Source: Cyprinodon diabolis
Taxonomy: Eukaryota; Chordata; Actinopteri; Cyprinodontiformes; Cyprinodontidae
Direction of reading: 5' to 3'
Assembly: GCA_030533445.1 (NCBI GenBank)
Contig: CM060075.1
Location: 34,837,196 to 34,901,195, forward strand
DNA: 64,000 bases
The position numbers and the translations under genes were made by a program. Positions 48,572 to 63,500 of the stretch are shown piece after piece. Every line of letters starts with the position of its first letter. Position 1 is the first letter of the stretch. Under the pieces are notes generated by a model. That model ran no database searches, was not told the DNA's origin, and saw only the letters and a list, made by a program, of their open reading frames with translations.

Positions 48572-51500
48572 GTAAAAACCTTTGTCTCATTTCTGCTGCT
48601 GGTCTCATGTTCCTGTGGTTAGATAATAACTGGTGAGGACTTTAACATGCTTTAGAAAGAATTGCTCTGTTGGAGATTTGTATTCTCCTTCCTTTAAACA
48701 ATGTCGAGGGAAACATGGGTGCCTGTGCAGCATTGGTTTGCTTCACTTAAAGGATTTTTATTTTTATTTTTTCTAGGGATGCACGATATTGGGATTTTGG
48801 CCGATATCCGATATGCCGATTTTTTAAAACTCATGTAGCCGATAACCGATATCGATACCGATGTTAAAGCTGGACAAAAATAAGTAGTCATTGAAAATAA
48901 CAGTTTTGTTATCCATTTCTGACACTTTGAAAAATAATATACTCAAATATATTTTCATATGCTGATATCACATTGATTTTTAAAAACGCTGTATCAATCT
49001 ATTTTACTTTCAAAATCTCGTGAAATTTCATCGTTCTGTTACAAACTCTCGTGATATTTTGCAAATTCTTGTGAGATTTTGTTAGTAAAATAGATCGATA
49101 CCGCGGCAATATATCAACATATAAAAATATGGCAAAATTTCATGAATTTTCGGGGGATTTCGTAGCATAACTTTTTAAATGGCAATATATCAGCATAGGA
49201 AGATATTGTGATATTTTAATGTATTAATATTTTTTCCCTCGTCTTTAGAAGTCTTTAAGTCTGTAAAAAAGAAGTTTTTGAGGAAGAAGAAGAAGAAGTA
49301 GTATTCTTTTTTTTTTTTTTTTTTTAGACTTTAGAAACTCAAAAGCTGATCAAATATCGGGTTAAATATCGGTCGGGTGGCCGATGTCCGATATTCAATT
49401 TTAAGGCCGATACAGGCCGATACCGATAGGGGGCCGATTATATCGTGCATCACTAATTTTTTCATTTAGATGCAGCAGCAGTAGAAACAGGCTAATGGAA
49501 GCATCCAGAATACCAGCCTGGTGAATAATGATGCTGGAAGATAAAAGGGACTATAATGAGGGCTTCTTTACATCATAAGAAAAAAGTTAGCAGCTTAGAA
49601 CTTTTCATTTATATTTCTACATCAGCAAATAACTACGAAATATTTACTGAAAATAAAAGCAAGAAACTCACTTATGGATTTTAAGTTAGTCAGGAGAAAT
49701 TATAGTTAGAGTCTAACAGCTATAAGGAAGAATGATTGTGAGAAAGGGGCTTCTCCACCCCCAGCTCATGTCAGGACTGGCCCTCACCAATAAAGGTCAA
49801 AGAAGACGGAAACTAGGCAACTGAAAATATCGTGAAGACGGGTGCGTATTTATTTACAGTGCGGAAGTGAGCATACAAAAATATGAGAAACAAAAAAAAA
49901 AAAACTGAATAAACGCAAAAGAAAACCGGCCTCAATCAGGCAACACAAAATATAAACTATAACCAAGACTTTAAATACAAACTTCCTTGCACTTACTTTT
50001 CCCTTAAACACAGCCTCACAGCAAGCGTGTGTTCAGCTCACCCTCTCTCTCCAGAATGAAAAAGCCCTGCCCTTTTAAAAGGCTTACAATCTCCAACTTA
50101 CATCTAATTGGTTCAGAAATCAACCAATAGGAAAATAATGTTACAAAAAGTATTAAAAACACACTTTTAAATCCCCATACAAAATATCACAATATTCCCA
50201 AACCAACAATATAAATACTAGAAATGACACAGACAATATTTACACTCATACATGTTTGCAATCCAGCAATACAATAATATTTTCCCCAAAACATTCAACT
50301 TCCGGGTGCCAAAAGCTCTCTCCACTGCCAGATCAGTGTATAAGAACTTTGGTTCCGAGAGGCTCTGGTTTCCTCCCGGACCTGATTGTTGACGCACCAG
50401 AATGTGAGTAGAGCGGAATGTTTGAATGTAACGTGGGGGTTATTGCAATGCGTGTGGATTACGGTGTCGAGACAACGGGTACCGCGCTGCTCGCTAAGAT
50501 GGTGAGTAACTGAATGTTCGGACCGAATGTACATACTATTTTGCGTGTGTGTCATCTCGCGCTAGCCGCGGTAAAGAGGAAACTTGTAATGAGCAAATGT
50601 TTGGCAGGCTACAGGTGCTACGTGCGCATGCGCATGTGTGTGTGTGAATGAGAGTGTCTGTGAGTGTCGGCGAGTTCTGTGAGTGTAGGCGAGTGTAGGT
50701 AGTGGCGTTTCTGTGAAAAATGTAGTTATGATGTAATTACCATCCCTGGTCATTTTTCACAATGATCTGTGATAACTCTTAGTGCACCTCGGAGCCAGCA
50801 ATCTGTCAGTGAAGGAGCTCTCCACTAATTCAATTTTGTTTTTCTTTTAAACAAGAGTAAAAGGAATAGTCTTTTTCATTATTTCCCTTTTATTGGTTGA
50901 TTGATGCGGCTTAATTGTAGGCGTATTACTAGGTATTATTGGGTTTGTTATTTTATTATTGGTGTATTACTAGTGTATTATTAGGTGTATTACTCTGAAG
51001 GTGAGTTTTCCAGGACAAATGGTTTGAAAGGTAAGAAACTCTATGAACCCTGAATTCTAATATCTAAAGTGGCTGCCATACATTTGAAGTAAATGATATC
51101 TGCAAAGTAAAGCGGAAAAAAAAAAACTAAATTTTTCTGTAAATGTCTCATTCACGGTGAAATCTCTGCCATACATAGAATTAGAGGCATTCATCCATCC
51201 ATTAATTTTCAGTCACACTTATCCCTGCTGACGTTGTGAGGGTTACTGGTGCCTATCTCCAGCTTTCAATGGGTGAGAGTTGGGTAACACCCTGGACAGG
51301 TCACCAGTCCATCGCAGGGCAACACAGAGACAAACACAATAAACAACCATTCACGCACACACTCACACCTCAGGAGAATTTAGAGAAGCCAATTAACCTA
51401 ACAGTCATGTTTTTGGACCCAGACATGCTCAGGGAGCACATGCAAACTCCATGCAGAAAGACCTCAGGCCAGGAATCGAACCCGGAACCTTCTTGCTGCA

Positions 51501-54500
51501 AGGCAGCAGTGCTACCCCCTGCCTCACTGTGCAGCTAAAGGCATACAATATCAGCCAAATATTGTGGCCAATACTTCCTCTGCGACTGTAGTATTGCACG
51601 CACTGATGTTGCGATGCTGTGCAGCTCTACATAAAAGAAATGCTTCGAAAATGATTACTTAGAGTAATCTGCTTTAGTCCAACATTCAGCATATCCTGCT
51701 GGTTCAGTCGGGTTTGGTGTCATTTTCAGATGAACTTCCTGACTCCAGAGGCTAATAAGTCAGCACCAGTACTATTCTGGGAGTTCTTGAACTTTTCCAC
51801 ACCGCTTTTCTCTTTTGAGCATCTTTGTTTTAATTCAGTGTGTTTAAACAACTAATTTTATTATTGGTTGTAAATTGGGTCATTGTTTTTTTCTGTTTTT
51901 TGTCTCAGTTTCTAAATCCCGTAATTCAAGCCTCTGATGTTGCTTTAGTTTAATGTTGCAGAATGAAATCTTTTGCCAAATCCACCTGACAGCTATGGGA
52001 ATACTAATAAATGTTCATAAGTGTATCTTTGCAGGGAGGCAGCTGTTTTTCAGACGTATTAAGGATTAGTTTCATCCCACCAAGCATGTTTCGTTTTGCT
52101 GCTCGGTCGACGGGTGGCACGTTCTGTCAGCTGCTCTTTGACCTCTGCTGTCATAGTTTATTCTTTCAACTCTCTACAAAAAGTTGCACATGATCCTTCT
52201 TACAAAGTTTTTGTCAAAGTGAAAACACACAGAAAAAAATCACCAGATATAATTGATTGTATGAGAATGAGAAGGGGACTGGTCCATATTTGTAAATAAA
52301 CAATGTCTATAAAGAAACACAACAGATTAACAACAACAAGAAAGACAAGTGTACTAAATTTGATCTTGTAGCATTCAGATTCTGTAAGCTTAGATTTCTG
52401 AAGCAGTTTTTTCTGACTTTTACATCTTCATTTGGAATAAAAAGTAAAAAGCATGAAAAGTCGTCATAAAGCTGAAATAACTGACACTCAGGTTTGCTTT
52501 GTGTTGAAAGTTTAAAAGAAAAAGTGAAGTGTGAACGTTTCTCCAATAGGTGGCACCGTTTCCCCTTCCAGTTGGCTGCGTTTGAGCTCCTATCTGTTCG
52601 TCCAGTGCTCTCAAATTCATCTTGGTGTCTTCTCATATGCATTGATATCAGCCAGTTGTATGTTGAAAAGAAGGTTTTAGGCTCACGGTTTCCTCATTTC
52701 GTTTGCCTGCTCTGCTCCTCCTCTGATGGATCCTGTAATGCTCTGGTTGACGGATACCTCTGTAGAGTTTCAAGGCCCCTTTTTCAGCTCACATCAAATG
52801 GACTCCCTCCCCTGGTGAGAAATCGCTCAAATCAAACTGGAATAAAGCCTTTTATTCTCATCTTCTTGCCCCCACACATTGCCAGATATTACTTCTCTCC
52901 CCCTTCAGGACTCTCTTTTCTCTTGTCATTTTCCTGAAGATCTCCTGATAGCTTTTCAGGCTGCGTTTGCCGGCTCAATCACCAGTGGTATTTTCACAGC
53001 CCTGCTTCTCGCCGCCGTGCCTCCCGCCGCTCCGGCTTCATCTGTGTGAAAGAGGGTGGAAATAAAAGTTTGACACTTTGAACAGTCAGAAAGTTTGTGT
53101 TAGATTCTAGAAATATGAAGTCAAACATGAGACAGCTTCCTCTTCGGCAGCCTAAGGCCCCCGCCGAGGATGAAAGGCAGCTCTGGAAGCAGACATCGTC
53201 CTGATCTGGGGGGAAGCTTATTACAGCACGGCGGGTTGCTCGCTGGTTCGCCTTCTCTTATGCCGGGATTTTCTAAAGTTTCAGCTGCCGACGGATCCAT
53301 ACTTGGGCTGTCAGGAGATGAGATTAAACTCACACGTAATCTCAGGGATTTTTTTTTTTATTTATTTCCTCACAGCCTGACAGATTCAGGAACAGGCTCT
53401 TATTTACCTCATCTTTGAGTAAACAAACTGTCTCGCCTCCTGGCAGCTGCTGTGGGGGCCACTGTATAAATCTTTAAAAAAGGAAACAAAAGTCTGATAA
53501 AGAAGAAACAGATCCCCTTCTGGTAGAAGAGTGAGTTTGTTAGTTTGCTTCAGGGTAAAGTTCAGAGTTCATCCTCTCACTGAGCTCAGGGAAAACTCTT
53601 CAGAAGTCATCAACATCCTGCTGCTGGGCCCCGAGACTGAAGTTTTTATCAGGAAAGAACAAAACAAAAGTCGTGTTACCAGATAACGGATTAAAAGCTT
53701 TAAGTCTAAGAAGAACCAAGCAATGTCAGCAGGGATTTCCTTTCTTTTTGTTTTATTTTTTATTTTTTTGCATCCGCTGCTGCATTTGATATTGTAACTC
53801 ACACACACGCAACGTGAGAGAAGACACTGATGTTAAAATGCATTCTTTTCACCCTCTTGGTTATCATACCGCCTTATTTTCTACAATTCATCTCACAAAG
53901 AGTGCAACAAAAACGAAGACATGCAAAGTACAAGCGTTTGAGTTTAAAAAATGTAGTTTACCCCAAACCTATCAGTGAACTCCCTCTTATCTGTTGATAT
54001 AAGAACAAAAATCTGCTTAGAAAGTGGCTCCTTGCTGTATCTGACCCATCCAGTCAGATTGGGTGGAGTTATTTTAATTACTTGGGTTTCTGACCTGCCT
54101 AGAAGTTTTAAAAACAGAATTTTCAGACATTAAGAAGGCTTTTTCAGAAGATTAACTAAAGCCAACTTTCTTTAAACCAGGACCAGTTTGGAAATATTTT
54201 TTGGATTGTCCTACTGAAGGAAAAAAAACCTGCTGGTGGCTGTGGATTGGAGGCCTGATAAAGAACTTTCTATCTAGATTGGTTTTCTTTAAAGCACCAA
54301 TGTCATCTTTATTTTATTAACCCAGCAGCATGATTCTGCCACCACCATGCTTGACAGTTGTTAATGTTTTCTGTATGAAAGATTCAACCGGTCCTCCTCA
54401 CCCATGCCTCTTAGTGTTCGGTCTTTGTCTTCTGAGACAGTAACACATTTTACCAGAGCTGGTCCATGTGGACAGAGCTGTTTTTGGGTTGTTGCTAAAA

Positions 54501-57500
54501 CTCCTCGCCAACAAGATATCATTGCAATAGAGAAGGGGTCATTAATAGGCAGACCCCGATCCGGACCGAAGCGATGTCTCATGTGGACCCGAGACATACC
54601 AAAACAGACACAATAACCTAAAATCTTGAGCACTTTCTGGTTTACCGACACAGCTTTTATAGTCCTTACGGTAGTGGTCACGCGTCCCATGAAACCTACA
54701 GACCAATTGCATAAAAGTTTAGCTATACCACGTAATACCACCAAGGCAACTGGCCTCTGCACAGGGAAGAAAAAAGAAAACCGATTGCCTAGACGGAGAG
54801 AGAACTGTACGAGACAGAGGAAAGGATGGAGACAGCAGCTCGTGGAGACCGAGAAGGAGGGGAGGAACGTATGAAAGGGACAAATGGCAGTCATTTCTGT
54901 TTATTCCTCCTATTGCCGGTGCAAAATCAGTATGTCTAGTTTGTTCAGAAACTGTGGCTCTTATAAAAAGTGGAAATGTGAAACATCCCTATGAGACAAA
55001 ACGTACAAATTTTGAACAAACATATCCACTCAAACCACAAATAAGGTTAAATTATTATTATTTTTTCTTCAAAAGTCAGTCAATTGAGAGCGTTCACAAT
55101 GTTCATGTTTCTTTTTTATTTATATAAAATCCTATCTTTACTCAGTAAATGAGAGGACATCAGAAATGACATGATAATAAATATTGTCAAAAACTACTTG
55201 AATAAGACTGAAGTCATTTTGTTTGAATCAAGGCTTGCAGACGTAGATAAAACTACCTGGACCTTGGCATCATGAAAATATTGTCGGAGGTAAACTCTTT
55301 AAGTTTTAATTAAAATACCTCCGCAATAGAGAGACATCCAGATAATTTGTAATCAATTCAGCTGCTTATTGTTTTTCCAAAACAGTTTTTCAACTCATTA
55401 TATTCAACAGTTTTCCTCTTGATATTTTTACTGAGCTCTCTGGATTCTCCCATCGCCTTGGGAACTGTTGGCGTAGATGGATGTCTTTCACTCAGTCAGG
55501 ATTATGGGATAGATATACAAGTCTGGCAATTTCCAATCAGTCATTCACAGATAAGCAGAGAGAGGTGAACATAGTATAATCTGTATATGTGACTTAGATA
55601 TTTTTCTATCACAGAAAATCAACCCTGAGTTCAAACTTGTCGGTGCTGTCAACATTTTTTGATATATAACCGATCTTGTATCAAATGACCTTCCTAAAAG
55701 AGTGGAAAACAACTCATTTATGTTTATTCCAGATGTCTTCCTGACAGTGTCTGGTTTGTCTCATGCTTCAGTGTGTTCATGCTGGTGGGCCTCTGTGTGA
55801 CTCATTCATAGCTGGATGGCATTCCCGCCTCATCAGAGGGGCCCTTTGCCAACGCCCCGAGTGTTTCTGTTGTTTTTTTTCTTATTATTATCACATGCTC
55901 AACTAGCTCTCCGTTAACGCCTTTTCGGATTTGGGAGCACGTCTTTGCTAGGCAGATGAGCGAGAAGAGCAGCACTGCAGGCGCAGGCGATGAATAATAA
56001 TCTTCATTTGATTAGTCGCTCTTTGTTTGTGCACAATTTTCATCAGCTCAGACACCAGCCCAATCACAGCAAACGAGCAGCGTCTTCGCCTGCCAGAAAT
56101 AACCGTCATTGTTCGGTGACAGCTTTTGCTGTTACACTGCAGTGCTGGGTTTTTACGGTCGGAGGAGCTGGCATGATGGAGGATATTACAACAGATGCTG
56201 ATGAGTTCACCGCCTCTGCTTCAGATCAGACAGCTGTCTTTGATTGAAACACGGACCAACGTCCCCCTGGCTCAACAAGGCTAAAGATGTCACATCTGAT
56301 CAGTCATTTGAGTTCTCTTCTTGACTCCTAATTCAACACGACTGGGGTTTTGACACAGTAGTCAATTAAATGGTTAAGGGTTGAAAATCTCTAAGAATTC
56401 TTGAGGCAACGTGGGAAATGATTAGTAGCTTTCAGAGGCTGACAGGATCTTCTGACCATGCTGCAGCTGTCTGGTTGAAAGTGTAGCTCAGATAGTTCAA
56501 AGTGTTCAATCATCTGATTAGGTCTGAGTTAGTTTCCACTGGAGGCATCTGTAAGGTGGGTGACAGGTGCAAACCACTGATCTCTATTTATTCACTGGAT
56601 TGCTGATTGCCCGTTGGTAGTACGGGGTTGAAGTGAAGCCATCGGGTGCCATATTGGTACTTCCTAGTTAGACCAGTCGCTATGTAAACAATATGTGCGC
56701 TACAGCATCACACAAAGATGATGTTCTCATTTTCAGTTAAGACTTTTAGAATAAAGATAAATTAATCACTTTAACAAACACTTGGTGTTTCAAAGCATAA
56801 GTAGATTACTTTAACTTATAATAAAAAAAATAGGCACATCACACCGTATAGTCATTATGAAGTCAATGAAGACTATAAATCATATTATGACATATTATAC
56901 ACATCCATAACAATCTAATGAATGTGTTAATGGAGCATAATAATACTTAAGCGCCAAAAGTGCTAAATTGATGATGTACATGTAATATACATGTACTGAT
57001 GGCATTATTGTTGTCATAACATATTCATATGATTTTAAAATCCTGAGGTTGTGAGTTTGATCCCCCACTACCCCACACTGCCACTCGGGGTCCCTGAGCA
57101 AGACCCTTAACCCCACACTGCTTCCCAGTGGGATGGATTAAATGCAGAGAATTCATTTCTTTGCTCTGTACTCGTGACAGTGGAATGACAATAAAGTTGA
57201 ATTATTTATTTATTATTATAGTATTTTCCAAATCATGCATGAATGATGGCATATACTTTTTTGTTGTGTCCGTGTATTAGCCTTTAAAAATGTTAGAATT
57301 GTTTTTTTCCCGTCAGTATAACATGCAATATATTTCAGAAAATGACTTTATCAAATGAGAAATACAGCAAACACTAGAAAAACAACAGCGTCATCAAATT
57401 AATAAAGAATTACTACATTGACCCATTAACGTTACACAGCGTCAATATCTTTGAGTCGGTCTGAGATAGCCAGACTAATGTTACGCTACATACTATACTA

Positions 57501-60500
57501 TAGGATACATCAGCGTATATATGGATTTTCTTTCTTAGTACATCCACTGACTGTGAAATTACCTGTGAAACGTCTTCTCACAGCTGGCAAACTGCTTGTT
57601 TTTGCAGTCAAATGCTACACAAGTAGGCATTTTACTGTGCATTTCCGTGGGATTAGAGAGTACTAACATGCCGGCCGGTGGCTTCACTTTTTTTTGGGGC
57701 AATCAGCATCCAGTGAATAAATAGAGATCAGTGGTGCAAACCCACAGCAAGCAATGAAACACTCTGCAAACAAGTGTGGTGTGAACTCCAAAACACAGAA
57801 ACCAAGAAAATCGAGTGTAACAAAAGTAAAACGCTGGACTCAAATTGTAGCTCCTACCTCCTGTTTCTAGCTCCTTTCCCTTCACCTTTCATGAGGTCAA
57901 CAATAAGAGGACTATCTAGGTTAGGAAGTCGCTGTTTGTCTGCTGTTCTGAACCCAGCCAGCCTTTAGCCCTACAGACTCCATTATGCAACGGAAACGCC
58001 CATTTATGATCCTTGATCATTTGGATTACAGCCTTCCAGAAAAGAACTACATTAGACAGAATTTGGTGTGAGAGAACAACTGAAACTCTCCATTATAAAA
58101 CCAAGGGTATATGAAGGTAAAAAATACATGTCTCAGAATAATGTATCTGAGGTGGGGTGTTATTATATGGTCTGTCATGCAATGCATATGGGCAACCCTG
58201 TAGCTCCTATGTGGCGGATAGATCCCTATGCTGATTAGCAGATAGGAAACACCCTGCTTCCTCTTCTTGGCTCCTTCCTTACTGCTGACACTAGTCAGAT
58301 GGCTGTTAGCATGGCAACAGCTGACATGCTTTTACTTTGGCTAAAGTTTCCTTACTGATTTGCAGTAATCAGAAGCTGCCATTAAAGAGAATATATTTGA
58401 GTGAATTTAGTAACTTTTAGTGAATTTACAGCTTTTTAAACTTGCTTTTGGTATTTAGAGTATTTTTGTTCAAATAGATTTTTTTTAATGCATCTTTTCT
58501 CTTAGTCTTTTTTGATGTAACTGTGCTATTGTCTTTAATTATTCCTTTTAATTTCATCTAGAATTTTTTTTGTTTCTTTCAAATTATATAAATGAAACCC
58601 AAGGAACTGCTTTTCTTTATTTTTTTTTTCCTGTAAGACTGATTCAATTAAATAAACCTTCATAAAACTCAGGGGCAGCATCTAGAGCAACAGAGCTGCT
58701 CTGAAAGTTTCAAACTGCCATGATGTTTTTCCTCTTTGCCCATAATTGACTGTCATTTAGCAGAGGATAATACACCGGTGTTCCCTGAGATCAAAGCAAC
58801 AAAAAGGAGCTGGAAAAGGCAGCGACGGTTTCTTCTCTGCAGGTGGTTCACACATATCATGTCTGTCATTTTCATCCACGTCTCGCCCACACACACACAA
58901 ACACACACAGCAGACGTTTGAGCAACTGAAACGTCTGTTTTGAGCTAATCTCCTGTCATAGTGTGAATTCATAAACAGCGAGGTGGCAAAACATGTCAGC
59001 TCTGAACGACAGGCTCATGTTGGAGTAAATCCCGTGAGACGAGCAGCGATACCATCCCGGCTGTGGCTGTATTAAGTTTGAAAATGTTTGGGATGAAGTC
59101 ATTTTTGTTACATATTTTAAAGGCGTTTCAATATTTATCATCTAAACTAACAAAGAGGAGGGTACCAACATTTTCCTCTTTGAACAACAAAAATGAAACC
59201 AAATCTCCTTCTTTAGTTCACATAATGAAAGCATAGATGTTTGACATAATAATGTTGACTATAAATTGCTCTCTGTGATGCTAAATAGAGCAGTCTTCCT
59301 AGCAGTGACTCCCTGGTGGGTGCTTGATAGTCAAATGGGGACTGTAAAACGACTGTAGCAGTGGTAATGTGAGTCTGTGCAACTCTAAATTCTGTTCTGC
59401 TGGAGTTCAGCTGAGCTCCTGCTTCAATTTTTTATTCATGGCTGTAACTTACTAAAATTCTGTCTGGGTTTCTGTGCAGAGTGATGGAGGAAGGAATAGC
59501 AGTTGTAGATGTGGAATTGGGTCCACTCTAGAAATGACTCTTTTGGGGGTGGGGGGGTGGCGTCCGCTGATGGAAACGTACATTCTGAGACATTCGTTAT
59601 AGGATTAGGGTTAATCCGTGGCTGTGAAACCAGCCGGGACGTCTCCATTCCGGCTCTATTTTCCACGTTGAGAGACTGTTGGAGTAGTTGCTTTGTGCTG
59701 TGTGTGTGTGTGTGTGTGCGCCAGTTTGTCCTGCTGCCCATTTAAGAGTTTCCATTAGAAATTAAATGGTGTTTTTTGGACGAACTTTAGACTTACTGCA
59801 GCAAATGTAGAGCTTGCTAATTGATAGTTTTTCATTTCTGTCCCACTCAAATGGAAGCTGGCTGTGTTTGAGGCTCCTTTTCATCTTTTCTTGGCAATTT
59901 GACCTAAATTATCAGCGACTGATTAAACCAAATAAATCAGAGGAGGCTCCACTGCAGTATCGCTGTGGTTTAAACATTATCTGATGTCCGCTCTACCCCT
60001 CAGATCCTTCCTCAGACCTCCCCTCTCTCGGCTTTAATCTACCAATTTCCCTCCAACAGATTTCATGTGCTGAAAATCAATTTAAAAACCTGTCATTTAG
60101 GAGGAGAAAGGGACATTTCACCTTATGTCTGGAATCAATACAAAAAACATTAAATCAGCCCTCAGTTGCCATATTATCCCCTGTCAAGAAATCCTTACAA
60201 ATGATAGTTTTAAGGGGATTTTCAAAGCACTAATAAGAGGAGTTTGGAACACCATAACATATATAAATATAAGAATGATACCTATAGTTTGGTGAAGTGT
60301 AAGAGAATATTTTAATTTTTGACTTTCCAGAGACTATGTAATCTGCTTACAAGCTCCCCCAAAAGATGTACACACCTCCACACAGGGTATTATCCCAGCC
60401 TGGATTTGGAAAACCGTGACCAAAGCTTACTATAACATTTTACTCACAGTGTAGGATGATATTTGCCTATGACACAATCTAGTATTCACAATCTAAACCA

Positions 60501-63500
60501 AAGTCTTTTTAGGAGAAGAGGTCAAAGGTTGGTTATTGTTGGCTGATTGTTTGCAGTGCAGCACAGGAAGGGTAAAATAATTCAATATCTACCTAGTTCT
60601 CGTATTTTAAGGAGAAATTCTTTATTCATTTTCAATGTTATATTAAAAACTGATGTATGCATTTATGGATAAGTGTATTCCACATAAAGAAAAAGTTCAT
60701 GTTTTTATTACATTATGTAATGTAGGGTTTTATAAAGGCTTAGAAACGGCATATTTTAAAATTTGCTGGGCTTTAAAGGTCCTCTGTGGCTTTTAGATCA
60801 GCTGCGTATAACACTCCAAAGGGACTTCATCGACATCGGGGAGCACACAGTTCAAGTTATAGAAGCTGTTTCTTTCCTCTAACACCTCTTGAACTCTACT
60901 GAAGCTTCTGAAGGAAGCCTACAGAAGCCCTCTGATTGTTCTTGCATTAATACACAGAACAAGAAGACAAGCGCTTGCTCATTAATTCCTCATTTCTTTG
61001 GGTTAGTTGTTAAATTAAAGCTAGTGCTGCTCTTGCTGAGTGCAACTTTCCACAAGCGTTTCATGTTTGCTATAGAAGCAACTATTAAAGTTGTTCTGGG
61101 AGAGTATTTGAAGGCAAAATAAAATCGAATAAAAGCGGCTGAGCTTCATTAGGAGTTCCTGTTTAACACAAATAGTCATTCTAGAGGGAGAAACAGGCAA
61201 ACCTTTCTTAAAGGGCTCCAAATTGAGGAAATATGCACAGTTTGTCTCTTCTGTATTTTCGGTCTTTGGATGTTCCTACTCCCGTTTCTTACCTTTTTTC
61301 TGGTCTTACTACCTTACTACCACTTTTTGGTTTAAACGTTACTTTGTTTCAATTTTGACTCTGCTTCTGTTCACACGCTTTATAAATGATTAATTTTTAT
61401 ACTTACAGTAAAATAGGATCTAATAACTTTACTTTTTATCTGACTTTGACCCTGCTGACATGACTGTACACGAAAGCCAGACCCGTCCTGAGGAAGCGAA
61501 GCCTTGTGTCCACGTAACAGGATGAGGGGATCATGTCAGCAGCTTTGCTCCCCCGGCCGTAGCCTGCTGGCCTGGTCTGGTGGCCACGTTTGAGCTTTTG
61601 CGGAGCCCCTTAACTCCCCTCCGGCTGATAAACACGGAGGCTGCAGCTCGCACAATCTCTTCCCTGTGGAGTGTTTTCATATGCCCTGACCTAAAGTAGG
61701 AAGCAGTTCTTGTGTACCACTCCCCATCAGATCAAGCTTCTTCTCAGTTCCTCTTTTTAAATTGGCAGAACTTGCAAGCCTGCAGGTCCCACAGGCCCAG
61801 AGCCCGCTAATATACAACACAGCTAAGCAGTCGTAAAGGGATTTGAAGGCTGGAGTTTGTCTCATGTGAAAGTTTAGAGTGTAGAAAGGATTTTAGACAC
61901 TCTGGGGACTTCTAGTACTGGCAAGCTCTAAAATATACACCAGGAAAATGACAGTCTGATTGCTCTGGTCTCTATCCTCATTCAGCTATTTGGGTTTTGT
62001 TTTTACAGATACTGGATATCCTGGTGTTTTTGCTGAGGTTTACTGGAACAAACTCCTATAGCAATATATAATTCATAACCTTGATTTCTAAAAGACATGT
62101 TTGTTTTCATCACCTTGGAATAAACAATTGATGTAACTAAGGAGATTACTTTCTGCCATAAAGCGTAGCTCTTTGCTACGGGGGCCCAGAGTGGACAAAT
62201 GATGGTCGTGATTATGTTAGCCTGCATTGGTCCATCTACATATTCCTGGGAATGTTGCCTTCATCAACAAGTTGGGATATCAGGTTTAGTTTAACACTGT
62301 GCTGCTTTGCTAGATCTCTGACAGCCTTGGTAAAATCTAAAGGAGAATTTGCTCAGTCAGATTACATTGATTGTCCTTTTTTTAAATTAGGTTTAGTTGT
62401 TTGTTTAAATTGGCTTCATCTTGCCTTTTAGAGGTTGGAGGTCACAAGAAGTAAAAGAACAAAAATGTGAAATGGTTAAGCATATTTTAGCAAAATTATT
62501 ACATGGGAGTATTGAATAAGTCTAGTTAAATTTAGACTACTTGACTAAAGATGTGATTTACTAGAGCTGACACTTTAGCTCTACTGTAAAGGGCCCCTAT
62601 ATGTATAATTATTCTAAATTTTGATTGAGTTAAAAAACTAGCCAAACTAGTTCCATAGGCGGTAATGGAGGAGTAGACCAGGATAAAAACTAGATAGCTT
62701 TTCTCATCTGCTTCAGCAGGCGGGTTTGCAATGAAAAACACTGCGTTCAACTTGGCTTGAACCGCAGGAATAACGCAGCCTGTTTTCACCAGCAAAAATC
62801 AGACGTAACGTGGCATTGGGTGAAGACGGGTATGTTTCACCTATCAGACCTGGAGGTCACAGGAGAAAGAGTGGGAAAACTGTTCCCGCATTGGTTTTAA
62901 AGGTACATGACTTCAAGGGACATGGCCGTTTATATCCCTGACATTCGATCTCCAACACAGTTCAATTGTATTCAGTCCAATTATATGTCCTCTGTCCGAT
63001 CCACTTAGATACAGTTCATTGAATCATAAATAGGGTGGAGTACAGTCAGAATCATTTCTAATTTCTTTTGATGAAGTAGTTGCCTAAATCCATCCGAATA
63101 GTTTTGGTCATAGACTGTCCAGCTTTATCTGTTGCTGAGAATGTATGTGATGACAGCCAAGAGGAACTTCTTTCTTTTAACTTGAAGGAACCTCCCAAAG
63201 ACCAATTAAGATTGATGGTTTATGATAGGAGGAAGTTAGTTGAATGGCAGCAATATTTGCAGTTACATTTCTCCATCATATAAACAATTCAGAATAAATG
63301 TTCTGATGTAAATAAAGAACCTTAATCCACTGATTGTTTTCTTATGTAACCCATCATATTCTAGGAGTGTATCCCAGAACCGTATGTGACCAAAATGGTT
63401 ATATGAGTGTTAATCACATTGTGGTAACTTTTCTGCAAAAGTTAAAATTTTTCTGTTGCACATAAATCTACAGCTTTACCAGCAGGTGTCATTAAAGTCT

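Noticed and set aside
52494..52937. 147-codon + strand open frame
   Set aside because: Intronic position, no recognised domain, and no splice sites consistent with the MAB21-type gene's frame.
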